The notes below the pieces were generated by a model. It did not search any database and was not told the origin of the DNA. It worked only from the letters and a program-made list of their open reading frames with translations. Position numbers and translations under genes: made by a program. Below, one piece after another: positions 9,804-17,833 of a stretch of DNA of 64,000 nucleotides. The DNA is from Litchfieldia salsa (GTDB lineage Bacteria; Bacillota; Bacilli; Bacillales; Bacillaceae_L), in contig NZ_FNJU01000002.1 of NCBI RefSeq assembly GCF_900104555.1, positions 543,455 to 607,454 on the forward strand, in the 5' to 3' direction. The first letter of the stretch is position 1. Each line of letters starts with the position of its first letter.

Positions 9804-11009
9804 TTACAAAAAGCAGCTTTCTTGAAATAACAAAGCTAATATTTTTTGATCAGCCTCGAACGTTTCTTCATCACTTTTTGGGAATGAAAATTCAGTAACT
9901 TTTGTATATACTCCTTTATTTTTTCTCTCGAGAACCCCCACTGTACATAAACATTCGAGATACTCTAGTACAGCATATGATACATGTGAATTTGCTTTTA
10001 ACAGAGGTAGTTTTCTAATAATAATATCCCTTGTCCTCACTCTTCTCATAAAAGCATGAAAGACTTGTTTAAATGTTATATTGTCTCCTACTTTTAAAGT
10101 GAATAAACAGTCTAGCATAATCCATAGTTGCCATATAAACGAATGGGTGTGTATCCAGTACATTGATTCGCAAGGTAAGCCTATTTCAGGGGGCATAAGA
10201 GAAGGTGCAATTCTGCTTTGATACATATTAGTCAAGAGTTTTCTATGACTTTTTTGTGGGTAGATTGAAAATTGAAGTCGATGTCGTTGCTTATGTTGAA
10301 GCCATATCCGTTCAATTTGTTTTAGATTAAACTTATATTCATAATGAAGTAACTCATATAAGGTAAGATTGGAAAGGTTCATTTCAAGGAAGTGACCGAA
10401 TACCAGAGTTGGAGAAATGGGAATAATTGAAGATAACTGAAAGATGGAGTTTGAATCGGGAGAAAAAAAGAATATTCTTGCTGTCTGGTTTGAAATCTTT
10501 GTAACAAATTGCCATAAAAAAGGCGACATTTTATATTGGTGACTACCAACACACTTTAAATAACTTTTGTCGATAATCCATAGTGGTTGAATATTTTTTT
10601 CTTGATATAGCTCTGTTCGTTTCATAAAAATTTCTTCCGACAATCTTGAGCACTGAAACTCTATTGCATATAGTTGATTGTGATCCTCAACTAATACATC
10701 AGGCCTTTGGGCAATTGACTTAATATACGGTTCCAGCTTTGTATTTATATACTGTTCTTTCAACCAATTAAACAATTGGCTCTTTCCATTAAGATGAGTT
10801 TCAGATTCTGATTCCACTTGGATTAAACAACTTGAATTTTTATAATGAGAAAAATGATTTGCTTTCTTTTTACCAATCTTCAGTTGGACCTCCTCTTTAC
10901 ATACCGGGCAATAAAAGCTCTCTTCTGCCCGAAGAGCTCTCAATTTAAAGGAATCACCATGGTCTAATAAAGATAGAAACTGACCGTTTTTTCTTAATGC
11001 CACATACAA
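9804..11009 (-). CDS. coiA: Competence protein CoiA
   Basis: Competence-induced protein of 401 aa needed for efficient transformation in bacilli and streptococci. The N-terminal region has a zinc-ribbon-like CPVC (FYCPVCKEEVQL) and HFSHYKNSSC, followed by a nuclease-like core with RPDVLVEDHNQLYAIEFQCS (PD-(D/E)xK type). The start is TTG at 11009 with AAGGAGG 9 nt upstream. In B. subtilis coiA is transcribed under ComK. I see no unambiguous ComK box here. It lies between cls and pepF. Confidence 0.88.
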   Translation of the reverse strand: MYVALRKNGQFLSLLDHGDSFKLRALRAEESFYCPVCKEEVQLKIGKKKANHFSHYKNSSCLIQVESESETHLNGKSQLFNWLKEQYINTKLEPYIKSIAQRPDVLVEDHNQLYAIEFQCSRLSEEIFMKRTELYQEKNIQPLWIIDKSYLKCVGSHQYKMSPFLWQFVTKISNQTARIFFFSPDSNSIFQLSSIIPISPTLVFGHFLEMNLSNLTLYELLHYEYKFNLKQIERIWLQHKQRHRLQFSIYPQKSHRKLLTNMYQSRIAPSLMPPEIGLPCESMYWIHTHSFIWQLWIMLDCLFTLKVGDNITFKQVFHAFMRRVRTRDIIIRKLPLLKANSHVSYAVLEYLECLCTVGVLERKNKGVYTKVTEFSFPKSDEETFEADQKILALLFQESCFL

Positions 11010-11070
11010 AATACATTTCCTCCTTTCTTTTCATTTTAACAATTCGACATTCACTAAAAAATCCCTTCAA

Positions 11071-11131
11071 AAAAGAGGATGCTTCCACAAGTAAGTGATA
11101 ATCAATCACTATTGGGACAACCTCCTCTTAA
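11071..11131 (-). terminator. Terminator after cls, GGTTGTCCC family
   Basis: On the minus strand AAGAGGAGGTTGTCCCAA pairs with TTGTGGAAGCATCCTCTT imperfectly, and an inner AGTGAT/ATCACT stem extends it; a T run follows. It belongs to the same terminator family as 33018-33138, 43267-43319 and 46714-46745. Confidence 0.75.
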
Positions 11132-11133
11132 TA

Positions 11134-12645
11134 TTATAATAATGGAGATAATAATCTTGATGTTGATTCAAGGATTCTCTGCATAATTGGGCGATGACTA
11201 AAAGCTTCGATTTCTATTTGATTCGATACTTTTATATCTTCTATGAAATCATTTACTAATGTGATTGTACTGTTTGTTTTGTACAAAAAAGCATTTATTT
11301 CAAAATTCAAATGAAAGCTTCTCATATCCATATTTGCTGTTCCTATAGAAGCTAATTGGCCATCGACAATCATGATTTTACTATGCATAAACCCCTTTTC
11401 ATACTCATATATCTTAACTCCTGCTTCTAACAAAATCGGAAAATAAGATCTAGATGCATAGAAAACAATCTTTTTATCTGGTCGCTTCGGTACTAATATC
11501 CTTACATCAATTCCACTCAATGCCGCAATTTTTAATGCAGATAAAATGTCTTCATCTGGGATAAAGTATGGAGAGGAAATCCAAATTGATTCCTTGGCAG
11601 AAATAATCATTGAAAAGAATAAATTTTTAATAACTTCCCACTCATTATCAGGTCCACCTGCAATCATTTGAACCCCACCGAAATAACTACCTTCAACAAG
11701 TTGTGGAGAAAGATAATTTTGATTAAGATATGCTTTACCAGTTATGTAATGCCAATCTTGAATAAAGATTAGCTGTAACGACCTCACTGCTTCTCCTCTA
11801 ACTAAGAGATGAGTATCTCTCCAAAACCCGAAAAATTTATTTTTACCTAAGTATTCATCACCAATATTCAACCCACCAACAAAACCAATCGTACCATCAA
11901 TTACAATAATCTTTCTATGATTTCTAAAATTTATCTTATTGTTTAAAAAAGGCAATTTGACAGGTGAAAAGGGAACAATTTCTACTCCAACGGCTTTTAA
12001 TTCTTCTATATAACTTTTGGATAATTTCCAGCTTCCAACAGCATCGTATAAGAACCTTACTTCAACACCGTTCTTTGCACGATCAATTAGTATTTCTTTT
12101 AACCTCTGACCAATACCATCATGTCTTACAATATAATATTCCAAGTGAATATGATGCGTTGCTTTACTGAGAGCATCGAAAATATGGGTGAAGGTTTCTT
12201 CTCCATTAGTAAGTACCTTTGTTTCAGATGCAAATGATATTGGACTTTTTGCAAGCTTATGTGCTAACCGAAAAAGGAGTTGCTGATGATCACCCATATG
12301 TTCAATCTTGTCTTCATTATGATCAATATTCCCTTCAATCTTCAAAAAAGTTTCTTCATCAAACAAAGCCTTCTGCCTAAATAACTTCTTCTTGCGATAA
12401 TTTCTTCCAAACAGTAAGTAAAAGAAAAAGCCAAGAACCGGGAAACTTCCTAGTACAACTAACCATGTTAAGGTTTGTGTTGGTCGCCGATTTTCCAGGA
12501 AGATAATTGAACCAATAAATATGACTGAGAGTGTTATTAAAATACTTAATAATCCAAGAAGCCAACTTTCCCAATAGCTTTTCGTAAAATACAATAACAG
12601 AAAAAGTGAAAGTAGAAATAGTATTACTTGTAGTGTGTTTTTCAA
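11134..12645 (-). CDS. cls: Cardiolipin synthase
   Basis: Phospholipase D-superfamily membrane enzyme that joins two phosphatidylglycerols into cardiolipin, 503 aa. Two N-terminal transmembrane helices (about 3-26 and 31-54) are followed by two HKD sites: HRKIIVIDG and HSKIMIVDG, each the HxKxxxxD pattern. LTWLVVLGSFPVLGF is the conserved segment after the second helix. The start is TTG at 12645 preceded by AAGAAGGTG; the ATG at 12684 has no ribosome site. Its location between mecA and coiA is, from memory, also found in the B. cereus group and is not the B. subtilis order. Confidence 0.92.
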   Translation of the reverse strand: MKNTLQVILFLLSLFLLLYFTKSYWESWLLGLLSILITLSVIFIGSIIFLENRRPTQTLTWLVVLGSFPVLGFFFYLLFGRNYRKKKLFRQKALFDEETFLKIEGNIDHNEDKIEHMGDHQQLLFRLAHKLAKSPISFASETKVLTNGEETFTHIFDALSKATHHIHLEYYIVRHDGIGQRLKEILIDRAKNGVEVRFLYDAVGSWKLSKSYIEELKAVGVEIVPFSPVKLPFLNNKINFRNHRKIIVIDGTIGFVGGLNIGDEYLGKNKFFGFWRDTHLLVRGEAVRSLQLIFIQDWHYITGKAYLNQNYLSPQLVEGSYFGGVQMIAGGPDNEWEVIKNLFFSMIISAKESIWISSPYFIPDEDILSALKIAALSGIDVRILVPKRPDKKIVFYASRSYFPILLEAGVKIYEYEKGFMHSKIMIVDGQLASIGTANMDMRSFHLNFEINAFLYKTNSTITLVNDFIEDIKVSNQIEIEAFSHRPIMQRILESTSRLLSPLL

Positions 12646-12693
12646 TAATTCACCTTCTTTATTAAATGCTGTTTTCACTTTCATTTTGTAAAA

Positions 12694-12742
12694 GACTGTT
12701 TTCTCGTATGGATTGCTAAAACCGCAAACTGAGAAAACAGTC
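12694..12742. repeat. Short inverted repeat resembling ends of the 208-bp element
   Basis: GACTGTTTTCTC (12694-12705) and GAGAAAACAGTC (12731-12742) are perfect 12-bp inverted repeats around 25 bases. The ends match the GGCTGTTTTCT/GAGAAAACAGCC ends of the repeats at 20886-21093 and 61139-61345 except for one base, so this may be a deletion remnant. It could also act as a hairpin before cls. Confidence 0.5.
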
Positions 12743-12743
12743 T

Positions 12744-12779
12744 TGTAAAAAAAGCCGATTTCATAAGTTGAAATCGGTC
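12744..12779 (-). terminator. Terminator of mecA
   Basis: CCGATTTCA (12755-12763) pairs with TGAAATCGG (12769-12777), and the minus-strand product ends in a T7 run. It starts at the base after the mecA stop codon. Confidence 0.85.
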
Positions 12780-13451
12780 TTATTTCTGTGGAAAATAGCG
12801 TCTAATTTCTTCAAGTGCATTTTCCTTCATTATCTCTTTTCCATATTCACTAAGTCTATGAATCGTCAATGTAGATTCACTACCGTACTCAAGAACGATG
12901 CTAAGCATATTTTCTAATTCTTCTTCTGTGTAGTGATCTTCGTTAAACTCTATATATAGGTAGTACTTTCCCTCAAAAGAGTGTAAACTATTTATTAATT
13001 TATCAAGTGTTATACGATGCGATAAAGAAATAACATCTTCGAAATCCCTGAAACGGATGATAAATTGAAAGTGATCTTCCTCGATTTGATCTAGAGAAGG
13101 TTCATTCAAAGATTTAGGATTAAATTGAGAATCTAATAATGATTCTATTTTCTCATCTACAGGAAATTTATCATCGACCGGCAACTCAAATTTATGCCCT
13201 TCTTTTGAAAGTTGAGCCCTTGTAACTAGTACCTCTAATCCTTTATCAAGAGCCTGAATTTGAATCCATAACGGACCCTCGACTGTAAATTCTTCTTCCT
13301 GATGAACTTCATCCATCATTTCCCAAAAAAGTTCTTCACTTTTTTCACGGTTATACCATATTTCATCCCGATCAAAACCGCGTTCTTCTATATCAACATA
13401 TGAGATATAAAACTTAACTGTATGTTCATTAATACGTTCAATTTCCATCAT
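12780..13451 (-). CDS. mecA: ClpCP adaptor protein MecA
   Basis: Adaptor that targets ComK (and ComS-regulated clients) to ClpC and helps assemble the ClpC hexamer. The protein has 223 aa; the N-terminal domain MEIERINEHTVKFYISYVDI and the segment EEIWYN-like DRDEIWYNREKSEELFWEM are nearly invariant in bacilli. A variable acidic linker (about 95-125) leads to the C-terminal ClpC-binding domain (FEDVISLSHRI onward). Two ATG codons stand in tandem, with AAGGGAGAG 5-8 nt upstream; either could initiate. Flanked by cls and yjbE. Confidence 0.94.
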   Translation of the reverse strand: MMEIERINEHTVKFYISYVDIEERGFDRDEIWYNREKSEELFWEMMDEVHQEEEFTVEGPLWIQIQALDKGLEVLVTRAQLSKEGHKFELPVDDKFPVDEKIESLLDSQFNPKSLNEPSLDQIEEDHFQFIIRFRDFEDVISLSHRITLDKLINSLHSFEGKYYLYIEFNEDHYTEEELENMLSIVLEYGSESTLTIHRLSEYGKEIMKENALEEIRRYFPQK

Positions 13452-13785
13452 AAAGCTCTCCCTTCTAGCTCATATTTGAAGGGACAATAACCCCCGAGCT
13501 TAACGCTCTTATCACCTTACCCAAAATTGATGTTAGGTAATCTTATTATTAATATAATAATTATCTTGTACTCTATTTTATGTTAGTACAATAAGATATG
13601 GAAAGGAAAATAACCATCTTTTCAAAAACAATCATTTGACCTAAATTACAATGATTATTCTATATATTATAATATATAGCCAATTTTATTGAAAGAAATA
13701 ACTCCGGAAACATATATCATAACTGTCATAACTTTGTCCATACTCGCTATATATAGTTATAAGTGATTTAAAGGGAGGGAACAAT
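13452..13785. other. mecA-yjbE divergent intergenic region
   Basis: A 334-base divergent region. A TTGACC hexamer at 13636-13641 with AT-rich -10 candidates (TATATT 13663-13668, TATAAT 13668-13673, both farther than 17 bp) suggests a plus-strand promoter for yjbE, weakly. An imperfect inverted repeat, TATCTTGTAC with GTACAATAAGATA, spans 13562-13598. I see no manganese riboswitch. Confidence 0.35.
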
Positions 13786-14460
13786 ATGGATATAGAGTTA
13801 CTAACATCTATCTTAATCATCATTGGAATTGATGTTGTCCTTGGTGGAGATAACGCAATCGTCATTGCATTGGCCTGTAGAAACCTCCCTGAAAGACAGC
13901 GCAACAAGGCAATCATTCTTGGAGCAATTCTCGCTATTATTTTGCGCATAATTTGTACAATCCTAGCAGTATATCTACTGGAGATACCATTTCTTCAATT
14001 TGCTGGCGGATGCTTCTTAATATTAATTGCTTATAAATTACTCACTGATCATAACGAAGATAATAATAAGATACGTGCTGGGGCTAGCTTAAGTACAGCC
14101 GTTAAAACGATTGTCATTGCGGATTTAGTGATGGGTCTTGATAACGTAATTGCTGTTGCAGGTGCAGCACACGGACGTATTCACCTTGTCGTTCTAGGAC
14201 TGATTGTTTCCATTCCAATTATTATTTGGGGAAGTAAGCTAATTTTATTTTTAATGGAGCGTTATCCGATCTTTATTTACGGGGGTGCGGCTATTTTGGC
14301 ATATACTGCCGGACAGATGATTATTCATGAACAAAGCTTAACTCATCTATATAGTCAACACACAGGGATTGTAGGCATACTCCCCATTATTATTATCGTT
14401 TTTGTCTTAGTTTCGGGTTACTTATCAAATAAAATAAAAATTAGTTATAGTATTAAATAA
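13786..14460 (+). CDS. yjbE: TerC-family integral membrane protein YjbE
   Basis: 224-aa TerC-family protein; paralogues in B. subtilis export manganese and metallate extracellular enzymes. Seven or so hydrophobic helices are visible, with the family motif GGDNAIVIALACRNLP at about 20-35 and the matching MGLDNVIAVAGAAHG in the second half, both carrying the conserved acidic residue for metal. The ATG at 13786 follows AAAGGGAGGG. It is followed immediately by a fragment identical to the start of a dispersed repeat and then by a tandem palindrome array, with no classical terminator. Confidence 0.88.
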   Translation: MDIELLTSILIIIGIDVVLGGDNAIVIALACRNLPERQRNKAIILGAILAIILRIICTILAVYLLEIPFLQFAGGCFLILIAYKLLTDHNEDNNKIRAGASLSTAVKTIVIADLVMGLDNVIAVAGAAHGRIHLVVLGLIVSIPIIIWGSKLILFLMERYPIFIYGGAAILAYTAGQMIIHEQSLTHLYSQHTGIVGILPIIIIVFVLVSGYLSNKIKISYSIK

Positions 14461-14472
14461 GAAAAGCGCAGG

Positions 14473-14888
14473 GTTCGGACACGGTTGTATGCGAAATCAC
14501 CAATCCTGTCTGAAGTCACGCAGGGTTCAGACTCAGGTGCATTTAAATATCACTATCCTGGTCTGAAGTCACCTTAGGTTCAGACACAGTTGCATGTGAA
14601 ATCACCAATCCTGTCTGAAGTCGTGCATAGTTCGGACTCAGGTGCATTTAAAAATCACTATCCTGTCTGAAATCACCTTAGGTTCAGACACAGTTGCATG
14701 TGAAATCACCAAACCTGTCTGAAGTCGTGCATAGTTCGGACTCAGGTGCATTAAAAAATCACTATCTTGTCTGAAGTCACCTTAGGTTCAGACACAGTTG
14801 CTTGTTAAATCACCAATCCTGTCTGAAGTCACCTTAGGTTCAGACACAGTTGCATGCGAAATCACCAATCCTGTCTGAAGTCACTCAT
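14473..14888. repeat. Tandem array A: eight 52-bp palindromic units
   Basis: Units begin at 14473, 14525, 14578, 14630, 14682, 14734, 14786 and 14838, a 52-bp period with one 53-bp step. Each unit carries TTCAGAC or a close variant and then CTGTCTGAA about 20 bases later, so every unit can fold as a 7-9 bp stem and the arms can also pair across unit borders. Two subtypes alternate (units 1, 3, 5, 7, 8 with CACAGTTGC; units 2, 4, 6 with CTCAGGTGC), giving a 104-bp higher-order repeat. The array fills the space between the convergent genes yjbE and spx. No open reading frame explains it. Confidence 0.95.
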
Positions 14889-14934
14889 CATTGAACAAGG
14901 AAAAGAAGAGTCAACATGATTTTAACAAAAACAA

Positions 14935-14970
14935 AAAACCTCTAATGCTAAAACTAACATTAGAGGTTTT
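14935..14970 (-). terminator. Terminator of spx
   Basis: AAAACCTCTAATG (14935-14947) pairs perfectly with CATTAGAGGTTTT (14958-14970); on the minus strand it is followed by TTTTTTG. Confidence 0.9.
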
Positions 14971-14977
14971 TAAAAAG

Positions 14978-15373
14978 TTAATTAACTAAGCGTTGTGCTT
15001 CACGTAATTGGAAAGTACGAACTTTTCTAGGTAAGAAACGACGAATTTCATCTTCGTTGTAACCAACCTGTAATCTCTTTTCATCAATAATAATTGGACG
15101 TCTAAGTAGACCTGGGTTTTTCTGAATTAATTCATATAATTCCTGTAGTGGCATTGACTCTAAATTAACATTTAATTTTTGAAAGATTTTAGAACGAGTT
15201 GAAATAATCTCATCGGTTCCATCTTCTGTCATTCGAAGAATTTCTTTAATTTCTTCAATTGATAAATTCTCAGAAAAAATATTTCTTTCAACATATGCAA
15301 TTTCATGTTCCTCAAGCCAAGATTTGGCTTTCCTACAAGACGTACAACTTGGTGATGTATAAAGAGTAACCAT
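14978..15373 (-). CDS. spx: Global redox regulator Spx
   Basis: ArsC-like regulator that binds the RNA polymerase alpha C-terminal domain and switches transcription under disulfide stress. 131 aa, the usual length. The redox switch Cys10-Thr-Ser-Cys13 is intact ([11 protein letters not shown]), and [20 protein letters not shown] and the C-terminal helix ending QRLVN, the ClpXP recognition end, are present. The ATG at 15373 has AAGGAGTGATAGATTA upstream. Its degradation adaptor SpxH is encoded at 6332-7210. Upstream lie 314 non-coding bases. Confidence 0.96.
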   Translation of the reverse strand: MVTLYTSPSCTSCRKAKSWLEEHEIAYVERNIFSENLSIEEIKEILRMTEDGTDEIISTRSKIFQKLNVNLESMPLQELYELIQKNPGLLRRPIIIDEKRLQVGYNEDEIRRFLPRKVRTFQLREAQRLVN

Positions 15374-15687
15374 TAATCTATCACTCCTTCGAGTTTATTG
15401 ATATATGTTACAGTTAGAATAAATCTAACTCATATGAGGATTCTTAAGCTGAAAACCATACTAAATTAAAATTAGTTTAATTAAGTAATTTCTCTTAATT
15501 TATTATACAACAAATATACCAAGAAAGATATAGCATTTCATAAAATTACATAAAACTTATACAAAAATGGTACGACAATTTTCTCAAATAGTCTCTTATG
15601 TATGATAATAAGATAATTTGATTAAAGTGACCAAGTTGAAATTAAATTGTCAGCTCTAATCAAGGAGCTGACAATAAAACAATCCTA
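15374..15687. other. spx upstream region and yjbC terminator
   Basis: Holds the spx leader and the yjbC terminator. A TATAAT on the minus strand (15502-15507) has no convincing -35 at the right distance. The multiple spx promoters known in B. subtilis cannot be assigned here by eye. Confidence 0.3.
15646..15677 (-). terminator. Terminator of yjbC
   Basis: TTGTCAGCTC (15647-15656) pairs with GAGCTGACAA (15665-15674); on the minus strand the hairpin is followed by TTTAATTTC. Confidence 0.75.
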
Positions 15688-16257
15688 CTATTTGAGCTCA
15701 TCCTTATTTGTTCGATCAGGGTCAAAGCTTAAAACGTCTTCAACATTTTCATATGACTGTCCATAAAATTCTTTATCTTTATACGTGTGTACCATTTCAT
15801 AAGTTTTTTTCATAGCATTGTATATTTCTTCTTCAGATTGTTCTGAAGGAGACCAATAAAGGATTTCTAATTCATTAATCTGTTTTGTAGCCAATGACCG
15901 CCGACGATACCCAATTGAACTTGCATGCTTGAAGCCTTCTCTTTTATAGAACTTCAGTCTTTTTTCTGTATCAGAATCTTTATAATTAATCGGTTCAACC
16001 TCTAAGACGATTGATTTTCTTTTCCGCTTAAGCTTTTCAATCAGTTTACGCCCTAAACCTTGACCTCTTGATTCTTGTGAAACAAAAAGATAGTCAATAA
16101 ATATAAAGTCTTCTAACTCTACATACATTAAAACATGGTGGATACCTTCGTCTTTATGGTATATTTTCGCTTTTTCTCTCAATAGTGTTTCCATATGATC
16201 CTGAGATTTCATTTCTTCGATTGGAAAGTACTGATTTAGTTTGTCATACCAATTCAT
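15688..16257 (-). CDS. yjbC: GNAT-family acetyltransferase YjbC
   Basis: 189-aa GNAT-fold protein. The acetyl-CoA loop SRGQGLGRKLIEKLKRK (Q/RxxGxG/A) and the upstream strand IFIDYLFVS are clear, and FYKREGFKHASSIGYRRRS is the C-terminal beta segment. An acidic tail (SYENVEDVLSFDPDRTNKDE) follows. In B. subtilis yjbC lies directly upstream of spx and shares a transcript with it. Here too it precedes spx on the same strand, but a hairpin and 314 bases separate them. The substrate is unknown. ATG with AAAGGAGAATACT upstream. Confidence 0.85.
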   Translation of the reverse strand: MNWYDKLNQYFPIEEMKSQDHMETLLREKAKIYHKDEGIHHVLMYVELEDFIFIDYLFVSQESRGQGLGRKLIEKLKRKRKSIVLEVEPINYKDSDTEKRLKFYKREGFKHASSIGYRRRSLATKQINELEILYWSPSEQSEEEIYNAMKKTYEMVHTYKDKEFYGQSYENVEDVLSFDPDRTNKDELK

Positions 16258-16408
16258 AGTATTCTCCTTTCATTTATTTAGTTTATTTTTTTTAAAAAAA
16301 ATGGTGACTTTTCATCTTTACATTGCTACTTTTTATTTTACCCCTTTTATTAATAAGGAACATCGCATAAAATAAAAGATAAGAAGTATTTTTATTGGAG
16401 GGATACAT

Positions 16409-16588
16409 ATGTTCAATTACATCATGGATTTCACGATTGTTGCAATACTTGTAATCGGTATCACTGCAGTTATGGGAATTATCACAAATGGCATTGGTAT
16501 AAAATTTTTTGGTGGCAGCACAAAATCAGAATTCGTTGATCAATCTAATAAGATGCAAACTGGCTGGAAAAATGTTGGTGGACGATAA
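16409..16588 (+). CDS. Small single-pass membrane protein, unknown function
   Basis: A 59-aa frame with an excellent ribosome site (TTGGAGGGATACAT before ATG at 16409). The N-terminal half is hydrophobic (MDFTIVAILVIGITAVMGII) and the C-terminal half is polar with repeated Gly and Asn (FFGGSTKSEFVDQSNKM, then GWKNVGG). A single-spanning membrane peptide is likely. It is divergent from yjbC and convergent with opp. The stop codon is directly joined to a dispersed GC-rich repeat. I do not recognise the family; its place corresponds to the yjbB/yjbC-opp gap of B. subtilis. Confidence 0.65.
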   Translation: MFNYIMDFTIVAILVIGITAVMGIITNGIGIKFFGGSTKSEFVDQSNKMQTGWKNVGGR

Positions 16589-16706
16589 GAAAAGCGGAAG
16601 CGCCTTGTTCAGCCTCAGGCAGGCATAAGGCGGAGCACGTAGGAAATCTTGTTTTCCGTAGTGATTCGACTTATGACCCCGAGGGGCTAGGCGCTGAAGC
16701 TAGACA
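16589..16706 (+). repeat. Dispersed GC-rich Bacillus repeat, complete copy
   Basis: About 118 bases starting GAAAAGCGGAAGCGCC right at the TAA stop and ending GGCGCTGAAGCTAGACA. The ends are complementary (AGCGCC near the start, GGCGCT near the end) so it folds as a long hairpin. A second copy starts at 63884, also joined to a TAA stop. It is much more GC-rich than its flanks. This class of repeat is, from memory, common in Bacillaceae intergenic regions. Confidence 0.85.
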
Positions 16707-16779
16707 ATAAAACTGAGTGCAAAATTTATATGTTTTTTATCTCAAAATAATAAATAATGTGCCTAACTCCTACGCTATC

Positions 16780-16812
16780 GCTCAAGGGTTTGGCACTTTC
16801 TTTTTTTATGTA
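16780..16812. terminator. Possible terminator downstream of the 59-aa gene
   Basis: GTGCCTAACTCC-like and GGTTTGGCAC arms (with mismatches) are followed by TTTCTTTTTTT on the plus strand. Confidence 0.5.
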
Positions 16813-16835
16813 GGAATTATCTCTTTTTTCCTATA

Positions 16836-16871
16836 AAAAGAGGCGGGCACAAAATGAAATGTGTCAGCCTA
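16836..16871 (-). terminator. Terminator of the opp operon
   Basis: On the minus strand AGGCTGACACA and TTGTGCCCGCCT form an imperfect stem followed by CTTTTT. Confidence 0.65.
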
Positions 16872-16877
16872 AATACT

Positions 16878-17819
16878 TTAGTTATCATTCAATTGTTTGT
16901 AAGTTTTATATTCCTCTTCCGAACATGAAACAAAATGCCCAGGCTTTATTTCCCTTAACTGTACTTGATCACTTGGGCCATATCCATGATCCTTAGGATC
17001 ATAACCCACTCTTTTTCTTGTACGTTCAGACTGTGGATCTGGTAAAGGAATAGCTGATAATAGTGACTTTGTATATGGGTGAATCGGGTTTTTATACAAT
17101 TCTTCACTATCTGCTAACTCTACAATTTGACCAAAATACATGACACCAATTCGATCACTAATATACTTTACCATGGAAAGATCATGGGCGATAAATAGAT
17201 AGGTCAATCCTTTTTCATCTTGAAGCTTTTTCATCAAATTAACAACTTGAGCTTGAATCGAGACATCTAAGGCTGAGATAGGCTCGTCTGCAATAATAAA
17301 TTCAGGCTCTACAGCAAGAGCTCTTGCGATTCCTATTCTTTGTCTTTGACCACCACTGAATTCATGCGGATACCTAGTTGCATGCTCTCGATTTAAACCA
17401 ACCGTCTCTAACAATTCATTTACTTTATCCATACGCTCTTTCTTCGATGAAGCCAACCCATGAATATCGATTCCCTCTGCAATAATATCCGCCACCGTCA
17501 TTCTTGGGTTTAAGCTTGCATAAGGATCTTGGAAGATCATTTGCATTTTGCGATTAAATTGTTTTAGCTCAGCAGGTGACTTCTTTCCATGCACATCTAC
17601 ACCTTCAAAAAGAACCTGACCATCAGTAGCGTCATATAGGCGAATAATCGATCGTCCCGTTGTTGATTTTCCACAGCCAGATTCACCTACAAGACCTAAT
17701 GTTTCTCCTTTATAAATGTCAAAAGAAATTCCATCAACCGCTTTAACCATATTAGGTTTACCAATATTAAAGTATTGCTTTAAATCTTTTATTTCTAATA
17801 ACTTTTGCTTTTCTTTCAT
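16878..17819 (-). CDS. oppF: Oligopeptide ABC transporter ATPase OppF
   Basis: Second ATPase of the Opp importer, 313 aa. Walker A GESGCGKS at 45-52, Q-loop in MIFQDPYASLNPR, signature FSGGQRQRIGIARAL, Walker B IIADEPISALD and H-loop FIAHDLS are intact. The C-terminal OppF-specific region keeps only one Cys (HFVSCSEEEY), unlike the four-Cys tails of the AppF proteins in this window. The start is ATG at 17819, 9 nt after GGAGG; the ATG at 17828 abuts that site. Last gene of oppABCDF, 14 nt after oppD. Confidence 0.93.
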   Translation of the reverse strand: MKEKQKLLEIKDLKQYFNIGKPNMVKAVDGISFDIYKGETLGLVGESGCGKSTTGRSIIRLYDATDGQVLFEGVDVHGKKSPAELKQFNRKMQMIFQDPYASLNPRMTVADIIAEGIDIHGLASSKKERMDKVNELLETVGLNREHATRYPHEFSGGQRQRIGIARALAVEPEFIIADEPISALDVSIQAQVVNLMKKLQDEKGLTYLFIAHDLSMVKYISDRIGVMYFGQIVELADSEELYKNPIHPYTKSLLSAIPLPDPQSERTRKRVGYDPKDHGYGPSDQVQLREIKPGHFVSCSEEEYKTYKQLNDN

Positions 17820-17833
17820 CTTATTCATCCTCC

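Noticed and set aside
13452..13785. Manganese riboswitch (yybP-ykoY) before yjbE
   Set aside because: I looked for the paired conserved loops of that riboswitch and did not find them, although YjbE is a TerC protein.
14473..14888. CRISPR array
   Set aside because: The complete 52-bp unit is conserved, including the parts that would be spacers, no cas genes are near, and two unit subtypes alternate.
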